A program made the position numbers and the translations under genes. Under the pieces are notes generated by a model. It saw only the letters and a list, made by a program, of their open reading frames with translations. It was not told the DNA's origin and made no database searches. From DATJPR01 sp963752915 (GTDB lineage Bacteria > Bacteroidota > Ignavibacteria > UBA10030 > UBA6906), in NCBI GenBank assembly GCA_963752915.1, contig CAVVZZ010000013.1, positions 801,490 to 865,489 on the forward strand: 64,000 nt of DNA, in the 5' to 3' direction. Below are positions 19,483 to 28,578 of this stretch, in pieces; positions within the stretch are counted from its first letter, which is position 1; each line of letters opens with the position of its first letter.

Positions 19483-19856
19483 GTGATTTTAAGGTCGCCC
19501 TGCGGGAGCAAAACAGCATCAATGTCCTGGAGTTGAAGGGCTACTTGGACGCGCACACCGCGCCCAAACTCGAAGAAGCCCTCCAGGGCCTTCTCAGCTC
19601 TTCACGCTACAATATCGTGATCAATTGTCGGGATCTCTCGTATATAAGTAGTGCGGGGCTGGGAGTATTTATGGCATTCATCGAGGAAGTTCGCAAGAAC
19701 AACGGTGACATCAAGCTGACGAACATGTCTCCCAAAGTCTACAACGTGTTCGATCTCCTTGGCTTTCCCTTGCTTTATGAAATCTTCAAAGACGAACAGG
19801 AGGCTGTGACCCGGTTCTTCGACAAGGGAAAAGCAACGCCCATTACGCCACGATGA
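19479..19856 (+). CDS. STAS-domain anti-sigma-factor antagonist (RsbV/SpoIIAA-like)
   Basis: 125 residues, a single STAS domain. The phosphorylatable serine lies in YISSAGLGVF (about residue 57 or 58), just before the conserved helix. It is wedged between a phosphatase gene and a kinase gene with ATGA overlaps on both sides, which is the classical partner-switching arrangement. Dephosphorylated, it would bind the HATPase kinase and free its other partner. Confidence 0.9.
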   Translation: MSDFKVALREQNSINVLELKGYLDAHTAPKLEEALQGLLSSSRYNIVINCRDLSYISSAGLGVFMAFIEEVRKNNGDIKLTNMSPKVYNVFDLLGFPLLYEIFKDEQEAVTRFFDKGKATPITPR

Positions 19857-20302
19857 CCTTACCGTCCTACGGATCGACAAGCGTGAAGACAGATACAATT
19901 CACATAGAAAGCAGGACGGAACGGCTGAGCATCGTCCGGGAGTTTGTCTCGGACGCCGCCCGACGCGTTGGGTTCTCGGACGAAGAGGTCGGCAAGATAG
20001 CGCTTGCCGTCGATGAGGCATGTACGAACATCATCAAGCATGCCTACAAATTCGACCCGAACCAGGACATTGCTGTCAGCGTCTCGACGGAAAATCATCT
20101 GTTCGTTGTGCGGATCCGTGACCACGGGCACACCTTCGACCCGACCTCCGTCCAACCACCGAACATGAAAGAATATCTGAGCCACTTCCGGCGCGGTGGC
20201 CTCGGCGTCCATTTGATGCGATCCCTGATGGACAAGGTGGAGTATTCCATCGATCCCGGCACGACGAATGAAGTCCGCCTCACCAAAAATCTCCCACACT
20301 AG
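19853..20302 (+). CDS. Anti-sigma-factor serine kinase (RsbW/SpoIIAB-like HATPase)
   Basis: 149 residues of the HATPase_c_2 type. The N box is LAVDEACTNIIKHAY, the G1 box is IRDHGHTFDP and the G2 region is RRGGLGVHLMRSLMD. It would phosphorylate the STAS protein and sequester a sigma factor or other target. No sigma-factor gene is adjacent, so the output is not visible here. Its 3' end overlaps the start of the next phosphatase gene by 35 bases. Confidence 0.88.
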   Translation: MTLPSYGSTSVKTDTIHIESRTERLSIVREFVSDAARRVGFSDEEVGKIALAVDEACTNIIKHAYKFDPNQDIAVSVSTENHLFVVRIRDHGHTFDPTSVQPPNMKEYLSHFRRGGLGVHLMRSLMDKVEYSIDPGTTNEVRLTKNLPH

Positions 20303-22061
20303 TCTCCCGCGAACGAACGCCGGGCAGTCGAAATCTCTCGACGCATCCTACGAGAGCCATTTCGATCACCAGGCGCTGTTCGAGTTCAGCACCGTTATAA
20401 ATTCCTCGCTGGACCACGAGTTTATCCTCAGCCATATCCTTCTGACCCTGATGGGAAAGCTGTTGGCTCCCCGGGGGATGGTCCTCCAGGCGGATCCCGA
20501 TGCGGCAAAGACGTTCACCATCGAAAAGGTGAAGGGATTCGATTCCGCCCTCCAGGGGAAACAACTGGTGATCCCGCGCATGCCGCACGCCCTGTCGGTT
20601 CTGGGAAAGGCTCAGAAAAGCAGCCAGCAATGGATGGCGGAACTTGAGGCCCTCGGTGTCCGAATTGTTCTTCCTCTCCTGATTGCCCAGAAACCCATTG
20701 GAGCCCTCGCGTTCGGCGAGCGGTTCTCCAGCCGGCCGCTTCTGGCGCGGGAGAAAACCTACCTCCGCTCACTCGCCAACATCTCTGCGACTGCAATTGA
20801 GAAGGCAAGAACCATCGCAGCGCTTCAGGTGGTGAACCGGAAGCTCGATCGCAAGATCCAGGAATTGAATACCCTGTTTGACCTCGGGAAGGAATTCGGC
20901 TCCCTGCTCGATCCAGAGAAACTTGTGCGGTTGCTGGTGTTTTCCATTCTTGGACAGATCGGCGTAAACCGGTATCTCATCGGACTCCGGGACGGCGCCG
21001 ACATGCATGTCGCAGCATCGAAGACCGACGGTCCCGCCCCACAGGGAGAGCTGCTGCATTTGCTCGCCGGCGTCAAAAGCCCCTGCGCACTTGTCGCCGT
21101 ACCCATTCGCTCGGCTCAGGATCCCCGTCCGGTCCTGCTCGGGCTCGGATTGCACATCGTCGTCCCGATGCAGCTGCAAGGCGAAACGAAGGGAATCCTG
21201 CTTCTGGGGGAGAAGCTGAACAAGGAGGAATATACCGGGGCGGACCTCGAATATCTTGCTTCGCTGGCGAATCTGGCAATCATCTCCATCGAAAATGCGC
21301 GGCTCTTTCAGGAGGCCCTCGAGAAACAGAAAATGGAGAACGAACTGATGATCGCCCGGGACATCCAGAAGGGGCTCCTTCCGAGCGTGATCCCGCATTT
21401 TGATCGACTGGATATCGCGGCGACGAACATCAGTTCGAAGCAGGTCGGTGGAGATTATTATGACGTTGTGGAAATGAGTAACGGACGACACATCGTGGCG
21501 ATCGGAGATGTCTCAGGCAAAGGGACGCCCGCTGCGTTGCTCATGGCGAATCTCCAGGCGACCATCCGCGCGCTCGTCCCGATGGATCTCTCGCTCGGGG
21601 AACTCACCGGTCGTGTCAATGATCTTCTCTGTCAGAACACCGGCGGCAACAGATTCGTAACGTTTTTTTGGGGATACGTCGACACCGCGGCGACGTCACT
21701 CACGTATGTCAATGCGGGTCACAACTATCCGTATCTGCTTCATGACGACGGGTCGATCGATCGCCTTGACAAAGGCGGAATGATTCTCGGGATTCTCCCC
21801 ACGGTCCGTCCGTATGAAATGTCCACGATCCCTCTCCGTTCCGGAGACCTCCTGGTGCTCTTCACCGACGGCGTCAGCGAAGCGATGAATCGACTTTCGG
21901 AAGAATTTGGGGAAGAGCGGCTCGAACAAGTGATCCGTGATCATTCGCAGGCGTCCGCATCCGATCTCATTGCCGAGATCCACCGCCACATCCAGGCGTT
22001 TACGACGGGAGCCCCGCAGTCGGACGATATCACGATGATGGTGATCAAGGTACGGCGGTGA
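20268..22061 (+). CDS. Cytosolic SpoIIE-type phosphatase with two GAF domains
   Basis: 597 residues without membrane segments. GAF-like domains occupy about 40-185 and 205-350; the PP2C/SpoIIE catalytic domain is about 370-597 with VGGDYYDVVE, IGDVSGKGTPAAL, LFTDGVSEA and SDDITMMVI. It would be a second phosphatase feeding the same STAS switch, responding to a cytoplasmic signal. The ATG at 20268 lies inside the kinase gene; no good later ATG exists before the first domain, so this start is kept. Confidence 0.86.
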   Translation: MKSASPKISHTSLPRTNAGQSKSLDASYESHFDHQALFEFSTVINSSLDHEFILSHILLTLMGKLLAPRGMVLQADPDAAKTFTIEKVKGFDSALQGKQLVIPRMPHALSVLGKAQKSSQQWMAELEALGVRIVLPLLIAQKPIGALAFGERFSSRPLLAREKTYLRSLANISATAIEKARTIAALQVVNRKLDRKIQELNTLFDLGKEFGSLLDPEKLVRLLVFSILGQIGVNRYLIGLRDGADMHVAASKTDGPAPQGELLHLLAGVKSPCALVAVPIRSAQDPRPVLLGLGLHIVVPMQLQGETKGILLLGEKLNKEEYTGADLEYLASLANLAIISIENARLFQEALEKQKMENELMIARDIQKGLLPSVIPHFDRLDIAATNISSKQVGGDYYDVVEMSNGRHIVAIGDVSGKGTPAALLMANLQATIRALVPMDLSLGELTGRVNDLLCQNTGGNRFVTFFWGYVDTAATSLTYVNAGHNYPYLLHDDGSIDRLDKGGMILGILPTVRPYEMSTIPLRSGDLLVLFTDGVSEAMNRLSEEFGEERLEQVIRDHSQASASDLIAEIHRHIQAFTTGAPQSDDITMMVIKVRR

Positions 22062-22093
22062 GTAGGACGTAGGACGTATGAAGTAGGAAGAAT
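22058..22093 (-). repeat. Dispersed intergenic repeat, copy A (inverse of copy at 45850)
   Basis: A direct stutter of GTAGGACGTA-like words begins in the last codon of the phosphatase gene. Its reverse complement matches 45850-45886 with about three mismatches in 36 bases. Confidence 0.7.
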
Positions 22094-22357
22094 ACGGTTT
22101 CGTCCCCAAGTCCCCGTCTCCATGCGTCGAGGCCTGGTACTCCCAAGGCGATGTCGCCCGATGACGCGCGATACGATTTCAGATATCAGATATCGGAATT
22201 CAGATATCTGAATTGTTTGTCTTGACACTCCCCCATCTCCCCATCTCGCCTTTTCCCGTTCCCCCCATCCCCCCTTCACTTATTGCTTCTCCCTCGCTTT
22301 CTCCCTAAATTCTGTTATTGCGAATAGCGTTCGCTCGTCTCTCACAACAGAATCGCG
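22094..22357. other. Intergenic region with palindrome and pyrimidine-rich tract
   Basis: No gene seen. It holds a perfect 18-bp palindrome AATTCAGATATCTGAATT at 22197-22214, preceded by repeated CAGATAT words, and a nearly pure C/T tract with CCATCTCCCCATCT-type words at about 22228-22278. A purine-rich counterpart occurs at 31765-31850. Confidence 0.55.
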
Positions 22358-23320
22358 ATGCATCCCCGCTCGTCAACGCCTGTCAGACTTACCCAGAACG
22401 CGCTCAGGAAGCACTTCGATGGATTCGTGAAGAGCCTGCGCACGCGGGCTCCGGAGACGCGGGGAACCTATGAGCGGGCCCTCCGGGAATTCCTCCGCTG
22501 GCACAAGACGGACAAGAAGTGCAAGTTTGTCAAGGATGATATTATACGGTATAAGAACCATCTTGTTCAGGAGAAACAGCTTTCTCAGGTATCCGTCTCA
22601 ACATACCTGACGTCTGTCCGGCAGTTCTGTGATTTCCTGACACACAAGGGCATCCTCCGCGAGAACCCCGCCCGCACCGTCGGCGGCTCCGGGAGACCAA
22701 CCGCGCATTCGCGCCAAACCCTTACGGCGGAGGAGGTCAGAGCAGTGCTTGATGCGGTCCACCCGGGAGACGAACTCGGGCTTCGCGACCTGGCTTTCAT
22801 CAAACTCATGGTGCTGTGCGGTCTCTCGGAGATCGAAATCATCCGGGCGAACTCTGAAGACCTGCTCCTCAAAGACGGAGATTCCACCCTTCGCGTCCAG
22901 GGAAAGGGGAGGGCATCGAAAGACGCCGTGGTCCAGATCCCCGCGAACGTGCGCACCGTCATGGAACAATATCTCTCTGTTCGCGGGACTCCTTCTCCAC
23001 ACGATCCTTTGTTTGCAAGCGCGGGAAACAGAACCCGCGGAGAACGCATGACCACGCGCGGCGTCCGGGAACGCGTGAACCATTATCTTGAAGTTGCCGG
23101 TGTGAAGAAAGGCCGCCTGCGGCAGGTGACGCCGTATTCGCTACGTCACACCGCGGCCGTGCTGATGGCAGAGGCCGGCGCCACGGTAGACGAGATCCGC
23201 GATCGCATGCGGCTTGGAAGTGTTATGACCGCACTCCTGTACATGAAGAGGGTCCGGGAAGGCGAAGAGGGGAAAGTGAATGGAGAGAAGGACCGAAAAG
23301 CAGACGAAGTCAAACCGTAA
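22358..23320 (+). CDS. Degenerate XerC/D-like tyrosine recombinase
   Basis: 320 residues with an N-terminal SAM-like core-binding domain (about 15-105) and a C-terminal catalytic domain. Compared with XerD, the second Arg (R263 in YSLRHT), the beta-hairpin Lys (K183 in QGKGRASK) and the nucleophile Tyr (Y295 in LLYMK) are kept. The first catalytic Arg is replaced (S157 in LCGLSEIE), the His before R263 is Tyr260, and the third-motif His aligns with Leu286. It may be a catalytically altered Xer paralogue or a domesticated integrase. It ends 17 bases before leuS. It lacks mobile-element neighbours. Confidence 0.75.
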   Translation: MHPRSSTPVRLTQNALRKHFDGFVKSLRTRAPETRGTYERALREFLRWHKTDKKCKFVKDDIIRYKNHLVQEKQLSQVSVSTYLTSVRQFCDFLTHKGILRENPARTVGGSGRPTAHSRQTLTAEEVRAVLDAVHPGDELGLRDLAFIKLMVLCGLSEIEIIRANSEDLLLKDGDSTLRVQGKGRASKDAVVQIPANVRTVMEQYLSVRGTPSPHDPLFASAGNRTRGERMTTRGVRERVNHYLEVAGVKKGRLRQVTPYSLRHTAAVLMAEAGATVDEIRDRMRLGSVMTALLYMKRVREGEEGKVNGEKDRKADEVKP

Positions 23321-23337
23321 CGGGAAAACAGCAGACA

Positions 23338-25917
23338 ATGGGTTACCCCTTTCAATCGATTGAGCCGAAGTGGCAACGCTATTGGGAAGAGCATCAAACG
23401 TTCGGAGTGAAGAATCTTCCTGAGGGACCGAAAGCCTATATTCTCGATATGTATCCCTATCCGAGCGGTGCGGGTCTGCACGTCGGTCATCCGGAGGGAT
23501 ACACGGCGACGGACATCCTCTCCCGCTACAAGCGCATGCGGGGGTTCTCTGTCCTCCACCCGATGGGATGGGATGCCTTTGGCCTCCCCGCGGAACGCTA
23601 TGCGATGCAGACGAATATCCATCCCAGGATCACCACCGAAAAGAACATCGAGACCTTCCGCCGCCAGATCAAGATGCTCGGGCTCAGCTACGATTGGTCG
23701 CGCGAATTCAATACGACGGATCCGGACTATTATCGGTGGACCCAGTGGATCTTCCTCAAGATCTATCATTCCTGGTACGATCGTCGAACGGAGAAAGCGC
23801 GCCCGATCGATACTCTCGTTCAGGAGCTCTCGCAGTACGGCACGTCAAAAATCCCGGATTGTCCGTCGATGAGTGCTTCCGATTGGAACGCTTTATCGGG
23901 CAAAGGGAAGCATGACTTCCTCGCGTTGTTCCGGCTCGTCTACATCGCCGAGGTGCCGGTGAACTGGTGTGCCGCCCTCGGGACGGTCCTTGCCAACGAA
24001 GAGGTGGCGGAGTGGACGGACAAAGGGTATGCAGTCGAACGCCGTCCTATGAGACAATGGATGATGCGCATTACCGCGTACGCCGAACGCCTGCTCAAGG
24101 ATTTTGCGGAGCTGGACTGGCCCGCGTCGACAGTCGAACAGCAGCGGAACTGGATCGGACGCTCCGAGGGCGCCGAAATTCACTTCCCGATAAAACTCGA
24201 CGATCGGCGACTCACCGTTTTCACCACACGCCCCGATACGATCTTCGGCGCCACGTACATGGTCCTTGCGCCGGAACATCCTTATGTCGATCTCCTCACG
24301 GTCCCCGAACGACGCAGCGAAGTCGATGAGTATCGGAACAAGGCCAGGATGAAGAGCGACCTGGACAGGGGAATTGATGCGGAAAAGACCGGGGTGTTTA
24401 CCGGCGGCTCCGTGATCAATCCAGCGACGGGAAAAGAAATCCCTGTGTGGATCGCTGATTACGTTCTGATGGGCTACGGCACCGGAGCAATCATGGCCGT
24501 GCCGGGTCATGACGAGCGGGACTTCGCTTTCGCGAAGAAGTATTCACTCCCGATTGTCCAGGTTGTGTCGGGCGCAAGCGTTGATACCGCGGCCTGGACC
24601 GGCGATGGAACGGGAATCAATTCCGCCAATGCTGAAGTGTCATTGAACGGCCTTGCGACGCCAGAGGCCCAAGAGCGAATAGTCGCGTGGCTGGGAACAC
24701 GCAGTCTTGGAAAGAAGGCCGTCCAATTCAAATTGAGGGATTGGCTCTTTTCGAGGCAACGGTACTGGGGCGAGCCGATCCCGATCATCCACCTGGAAGA
24801 CGGCACGATGGAGTCCGTCCCCGAAACCGAATTGCCTCTTCTGCTTCCAGACCTCAAGAAGTTTCAGCCGAGCGGAACGACGGAGTCGCCGCTTGCCCTT
24901 GCCTCCGAATGGGTGAATGTCATCGATCCGCGGACCGGAATGCACGGAAGGCGCGAAACAAACACCATGCCGCAGTGGGCCGGGTCATGCTGGTACTATC
25001 TGCGCTTTCTCGATCCCTCAAACACGTCCGTCTTCTGTGATCCTGCCGTGGAAAAACGGTGGATGCCGGTCGACCTGTACATCGGCGGATCCGAACATAC
25101 CGTGCTTCACCTGATGTATTCTCGGTTCTGGCACAAGGTCCTGTACGATCTCGGCTTCGTGAGCACGAAGGAGCCGTTCCTCAAGCTCCGGCATCAGGGG
25201 ATCATTCTCGGAGAGGATTCCCGAAAGATGTCGAAATCGCGCGGCAACGTGGTGAACCCGGACGAAGTCGTGCGTCAGTACGGCGCCGATGCGATGCGTT
25301 TGTTCGAAATGTTCATGGGGCCCCTCGAAGAAATGAAGCCGTGGAGCACACGGAATGTTGAAGGAGTCTCCCGGTTTCTCAACAGAGTCTGGCGTCTTTA
25401 CGTCGATGAGGCCGGGGTTCTGGACGCGCAGGTATGCGAATGCGCTGTACCGGACGACGTCGAACGCGAGTATCACTCCACGGTCAAGAAAGTGGGCGAG
25501 GATATCGAGTCGCTCCGCTTTAATACGGCCATCAGTCAGATGATGATCTTCGTCAACACCGTAATGCAGCACCCGGAACGACCCCGCCAGGTGCTCGAAC
25601 CCTTTGTGAAGGTTCTTTCCCCCTTCGCCCCGCACCTTGCCGAGGAACTCTGGGCGACGTTGGGGCACACGGCCTCCCTCGCGTATGAGCCCTGGCCGTC
25701 GTATGATCCGGCAAAGCTGGTCGCCACCTCCGTCGAGATCGTGGTCCAGGTGAACGGGAAGGTCCGCGGTCGGCTGAACGTTCCTGCCGGAACGGAGGAA
25801 GGCGCCCTGGACCAGGTTGCCCGCACCGACGATAACGTGAAGAAGCATCTCGATGGCAAAACCGTCGTGAAAGCCATCATTGTGAAAGACAAGTTGGTCA
25901 ACCTGGTAGTCCGTTGA
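23338..25917 (+). CDS. leuS: Leucyl-tRNA synthetase
   Basis: 859 residues, the usual bacterial length. The class I HIGH-equivalent is in YPSGAGLHVGHPEGY (residues about 37-51), KMSKS is in DSRKMSKSRGN, and the CP1 editing domain shows TTRPDTIFGATY. The C-terminal anticodon and tail domains are complete (VVQVNGKVRGRL). It charges tRNA-Leu with leucine in the cytoplasm and removes misactivated amino acids at the CP1 site. Confidence 0.97.
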   Translation: MGYPFQSIEPKWQRYWEEHQTFGVKNLPEGPKAYILDMYPYPSGAGLHVGHPEGYTATDILSRYKRMRGFSVLHPMGWDAFGLPAERYAMQTNIHPRITTEKNIETFRRQIKMLGLSYDWSREFNTTDPDYYRWTQWIFLKIYHSWYDRRTEKARPIDTLVQELSQYGTSKIPDCPSMSASDWNALSGKGKHDFLALFRLVYIAEVPVNWCAALGTVLANEEVAEWTDKGYAVERRPMRQWMMRITAYAERLLKDFAELDWPASTVEQQRNWIGRSEGAEIHFPIKLDDRRLTVFTTRPDTIFGATYMVLAPEHPYVDLLTVPERRSEVDEYRNKARMKSDLDRGIDAEKTGVFTGGSVINPATGKEIPVWIADYVLMGYGTGAIMAVPGHDERDFAFAKKYSLPIVQVVSGASVDTAAWTGDGTGINSANAEVSLNGLATPEAQERIVAWLGTRSLGKKAVQFKLRDWLFSRQRYWGEPIPIIHLEDGTMESVPETELPLLLPDLKKFQPSGTTESPLALASEWVNVIDPRTGMHGRRETNTMPQWAGSCWYYLRFLDPSNTSVFCDPAVEKRWMPVDLYIGGSEHTVLHLMYSRFWHKVLYDLGFVSTKEPFLKLRHQGIILGEDSRKMSKSRGNVVNPDEVVRQYGADAMRLFEMFMGPLEEMKPWSTRNVEGVSRFLNRVWRLYVDEAGVLDAQVCECAVPDDVEREYHSTVKKVGEDIESLRFNTAISQMMIFVNTVMQHPERPRQVLEPFVKVLSPFAPHLAEELWATLGHTASLAYEPWPSYDPAKLVATSVEIVVQVNGKVRGRLNVPAGTEEGALDQVARTDDNVKKHLDGKTVVKAIIVKDKLVNLVVR

Positions 25918-25921
25918 CGTC

Positions 25922-26743
25922 ATGGAACGACTTTCTGTAGTCCTCACGACCTTGAATGAAGAACGCAACATCGACCGTTGCCTCGGCAGTGTGAGGTGGG
26001 CGGACGAGATTGTGGTCGTCGACTCCTTCAGCTGGGACAAAACCGTCGAGCTGGCCCGCCACTATACGGAGAGGATCTATCAGCACGAGTATCCGGGTTC
26101 GAGCAGACAGGTGGAGCGGGCGATCGGGTATGCGACGGGGGAGTGGGTCTTCATTATCGATGCGGACGAAGAAATGACCGGAGAACTCGGAGATGAAATC
26201 CGCGCGGTGCTTCGGTCAGGGACTGACTTCGCCGGGTTCGAGATCCTCCGGAAGCCGTATGCATTCGGAAAATGGATCGAGCATGGCGGCTGGTATCCGG
26301 ACTACCAGTTCCGATTGTTCCGAAAGGGGGCATACCGTGCTGAACATCAGGAGGTCCATGGAGGGTTCAGGACGGAAGGCCGCCGTGGTCGAATGGCGGG
26401 TCTCCTTCTTCACCACACCTATCCGACGATCTATTCGTACGTGGAGAAGATGAACGACTACACTTCGCTCCAGGTTTCGAACAAACTGAAGGCGAACCCG
26501 ACAATCGAGGTGTCCTGGCCCAAGATCCTTCTCAGCCCGCTTTCTCATTTCCTCCGAATGTTTCTCTCGAACAAAGGCTACAAGGATGGCATGCACGGAT
26601 TCATCCTCGCACTTCTCGATGCCACCTACTCGATGCTGCTGTACGCCAAGATCTGGGAGTACCGGGTGCGCTCGAAGGAAGGGAATTCCGGCATTCCTCC
26701 AATTACCAACATGCAATTGAACGCGTTGAAGCACAAACAATGA
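25922..26743 (+). CDS. Family 2 glycosyltransferase (WaaE/KdtX-like)
   Basis: 273 residues. The GT-A fold is visible as TTLNEERNIDRCLGSVRWADE, VVVDSFSWDKT and the DxD-type metal site FIIDADEE. The C-terminal part with a hydrophobic helix resembles LPS core glucosyltransferases of the WaaE group. It starts four bases after leuS and overlaps the MsbA-like gene by four bases, so it opens an envelope-glycan cluster. It is a paralogue of the GT2 gene at 29797. Confidence 0.86.
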   Translation: MERLSVVLTTLNEERNIDRCLGSVRWADEIVVVDSFSWDKTVELARHYTERIYQHEYPGSSRQVERAIGYATGEWVFIIDADEEMTGELGDEIRAVLRSGTDFAGFEILRKPYAFGKWIEHGGWYPDYQFRLFRKGAYRAEHQEVHGGFRTEGRRGRMAGLLLHHTYPTIYSYVEKMNDYTSLQVSNKLKANPTIEVSWPKILLSPLSHFLRMFLSNKGYKDGMHGFILALLDATYSMLLYAKIWEYRVRSKEGNSGIPPITNMQLNALKHKQ

Positions 26744-28578
26744 ACCTTGCCCGCAGGATACTGTTCTACGTCAGGCCCTACCGGGGGATGCTTGGGCTCT
26801 CGGTGCTGTCATCGGTGTTCTTTTCGATCTTTAGCGGGCTCTCCATTTATCTGACCATTCCGCTTCTCGAAACGCTCTTTCAGGGACCGGAGAAGGCCGC
26901 CAGCGTCGTGAGCGCCGTTCCCTCGATCCTCCCCGGATGGCTGGTGGGACTCAAAGGCACCCTCGCAGGGTGGTTCCAGGCGCTGGTCTTCACCGGCGAT
27001 CCGTCGATGTCGCTTCGCAATATCTGCATTGTCATGGTCATCGCGTTCCTGCTGAAAAACCTTGCGGCATACTTCCAGTCAAACCTGATGGTGGCCGTGG
27101 AGCAAGGATTGGTCAAAGACCTCCGGAACGATCTCTACCGGCATATTCACGAACTTCCCCTCGGATATTTCTCGAACGAGAGGACAGGCAATCTGATCTC
27201 GCGGGTGATGAACGATGTCCCCATCATCAATTCCGGCATCTCGGCAACGTTTCACACCCTGGTGATGCAGCCGCTCCTCATCATTGTCTATCTCACGATT
27301 GCGGTGATGCTGAGCTGGAAACTCACGCTTCTTGCGTTCGTGGTGTTCCCGGTTGCGCTCCTCGTGATCTCCTCGGTCGGACGGCGGGTGCATCGGGAGA
27401 GCGGGCTCATTCAGCAGAAACTCGCGGACCTGACGTCCATTCTCCAGGAAACAATATCCGGCGTGAAGGTGGTGAAGGCGTTCGGGATGGAAGACTTTGA
27501 AAACCGGAAGTTCGGGAACGAAGGTCTCCGGCTTCTCCGGACCGTCATGGGTGTAACGCGCATTCGGAATCTCGCCTCTCCGGCGACGGAATTTCTCAGC
27601 GCGGCGGCCGGGGGAGTCATCGTCTGGTATGGCGGGATGCAGGTGCTTTCACAGGGGGCAATGAAGGGGAGCGAGTTCCTGGGGTTTCTCTTTGCGATAT
27701 TCCAGCTCATGCCTCCCATCAAGGAGTTGAGCAATATCAACAACCGTTTCCAGGAAGCCACGGCTGCGGGGAAACGGGTATTCGAAATTCTCGATACCGA
27801 GCCGAATATCAAAAACGCCCCCGACGCTGTTCCGGTCGAAGAGTTTTCCCGGGCGATTGAATTTCATAGCGTCAGTTTCCAGTACGGCGACGGCGACCCG
27901 GTCCTTGAACACATTGACCTCACGATTCGAAAAGGCGAAGTCGTCGCAATTGTCGGGCCGAGTGGCGCTGGAAAGTCGACGCTTGTCGACCTCGTCCCGC
28001 GGTTCTACGATCCGACGGGCGGGAGCATTACCTTGGACGGCGTGGACCTTCGTTCGATCGAAATCCGGTCCCTCCGCGATAAAATCGGCATCGTGACGCA
28101 GGAAACAATCCTGTTCAACGACTCCGTGCGAAACAACATCGCGTACGGTCTCGACGACTGCCCGATTGAGAAGGTTATCGCCGCCGCCCGGGCCGCGAAT
28201 GCGCACGCGTTCATCTCCGAAATGCCGAACGGCTACGAGTCCCTCATCGGAGAGCGCGGTGTGAAGATTTCGGGCGGAGAACGCCAACGCCTTGCTCTCG
28301 CACGCGCCATCCTGAAGAACCCTCCGCTGTTGATTCTCGATGAAGCGACATCGTCGCTTGACACCGAATCGGAAATCCTCGTGCAGGAAGCCATCGAGCG
28401 ACTCATGGCGGGGCGCACTTCGATTGTCATCGCGCACCGGCTGTCGACAATCCAACATGCGGACAGAATCGTCGTCGTGGAAAACGGGAGAATCGTCGAG
28501 ATGGGAAAACACGCCGACCTGCTGGAACACGAAAGCGGACTGTACCGGAAACTCTATGACCTCCAGTTCCGTCTCTGA
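26740..28578 (+). CDS. MsbA-like ABC exporter (fused permease and ATPase)
   Basis: 612 residues: six membrane helices in residues 1-330, then an ATPase domain with Walker A GPSGAGKSTLVDL, signature ISGGERQRLALARA, Walker B LLILDEATSSLD and H-loop IAHRLSTIQ. The position between glycosyltransferases and an O-antigen ligase favours flipping of lipid A-core, as MsbA does. A general lipid or drug exporter remains possible. A second half-size exporter lies at 33475. Confidence 0.88.
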   Translation: MNLARRILFYVRPYRGMLGLSVLSSVFFSIFSGLSIYLTIPLLETLFQGPEKAASVVSAVPSILPGWLVGLKGTLAGWFQALVFTGDPSMSLRNICIVMVIAFLLKNLAAYFQSNLMVAVEQGLVKDLRNDLYRHIHELPLGYFSNERTGNLISRVMNDVPIINSGISATFHTLVMQPLLIIVYLTIAVMLSWKLTLLAFVVFPVALLVISSVGRRVHRESGLIQQKLADLTSILQETISGVKVVKAFGMEDFENRKFGNEGLRLLRTVMGVTRIRNLASPATEFLSAAAGGVIVWYGGMQVLSQGAMKGSEFLGFLFAIFQLMPPIKELSNINNRFQEATAAGKRVFEILDTEPNIKNAPDAVPVEEFSRAIEFHSVSFQYGDGDPVLEHIDLTIRKGEVVAIVGPSGAGKSTLVDLVPRFYDPTGGSITLDGVDLRSIEIRSLRDKIGIVTQETILFNDSVRNNIAYGLDDCPIEKVIAAARAANAHAFISEMPNGYESLIGERGVKISGGERQRLALARAILKNPPLLILDEATSSLDTESEILVQEAIERLMAGRTSIVIAHRLSTIQHADRIVVVENGRIVEMGKHADLLEHESGLYRKLYDLQFRL

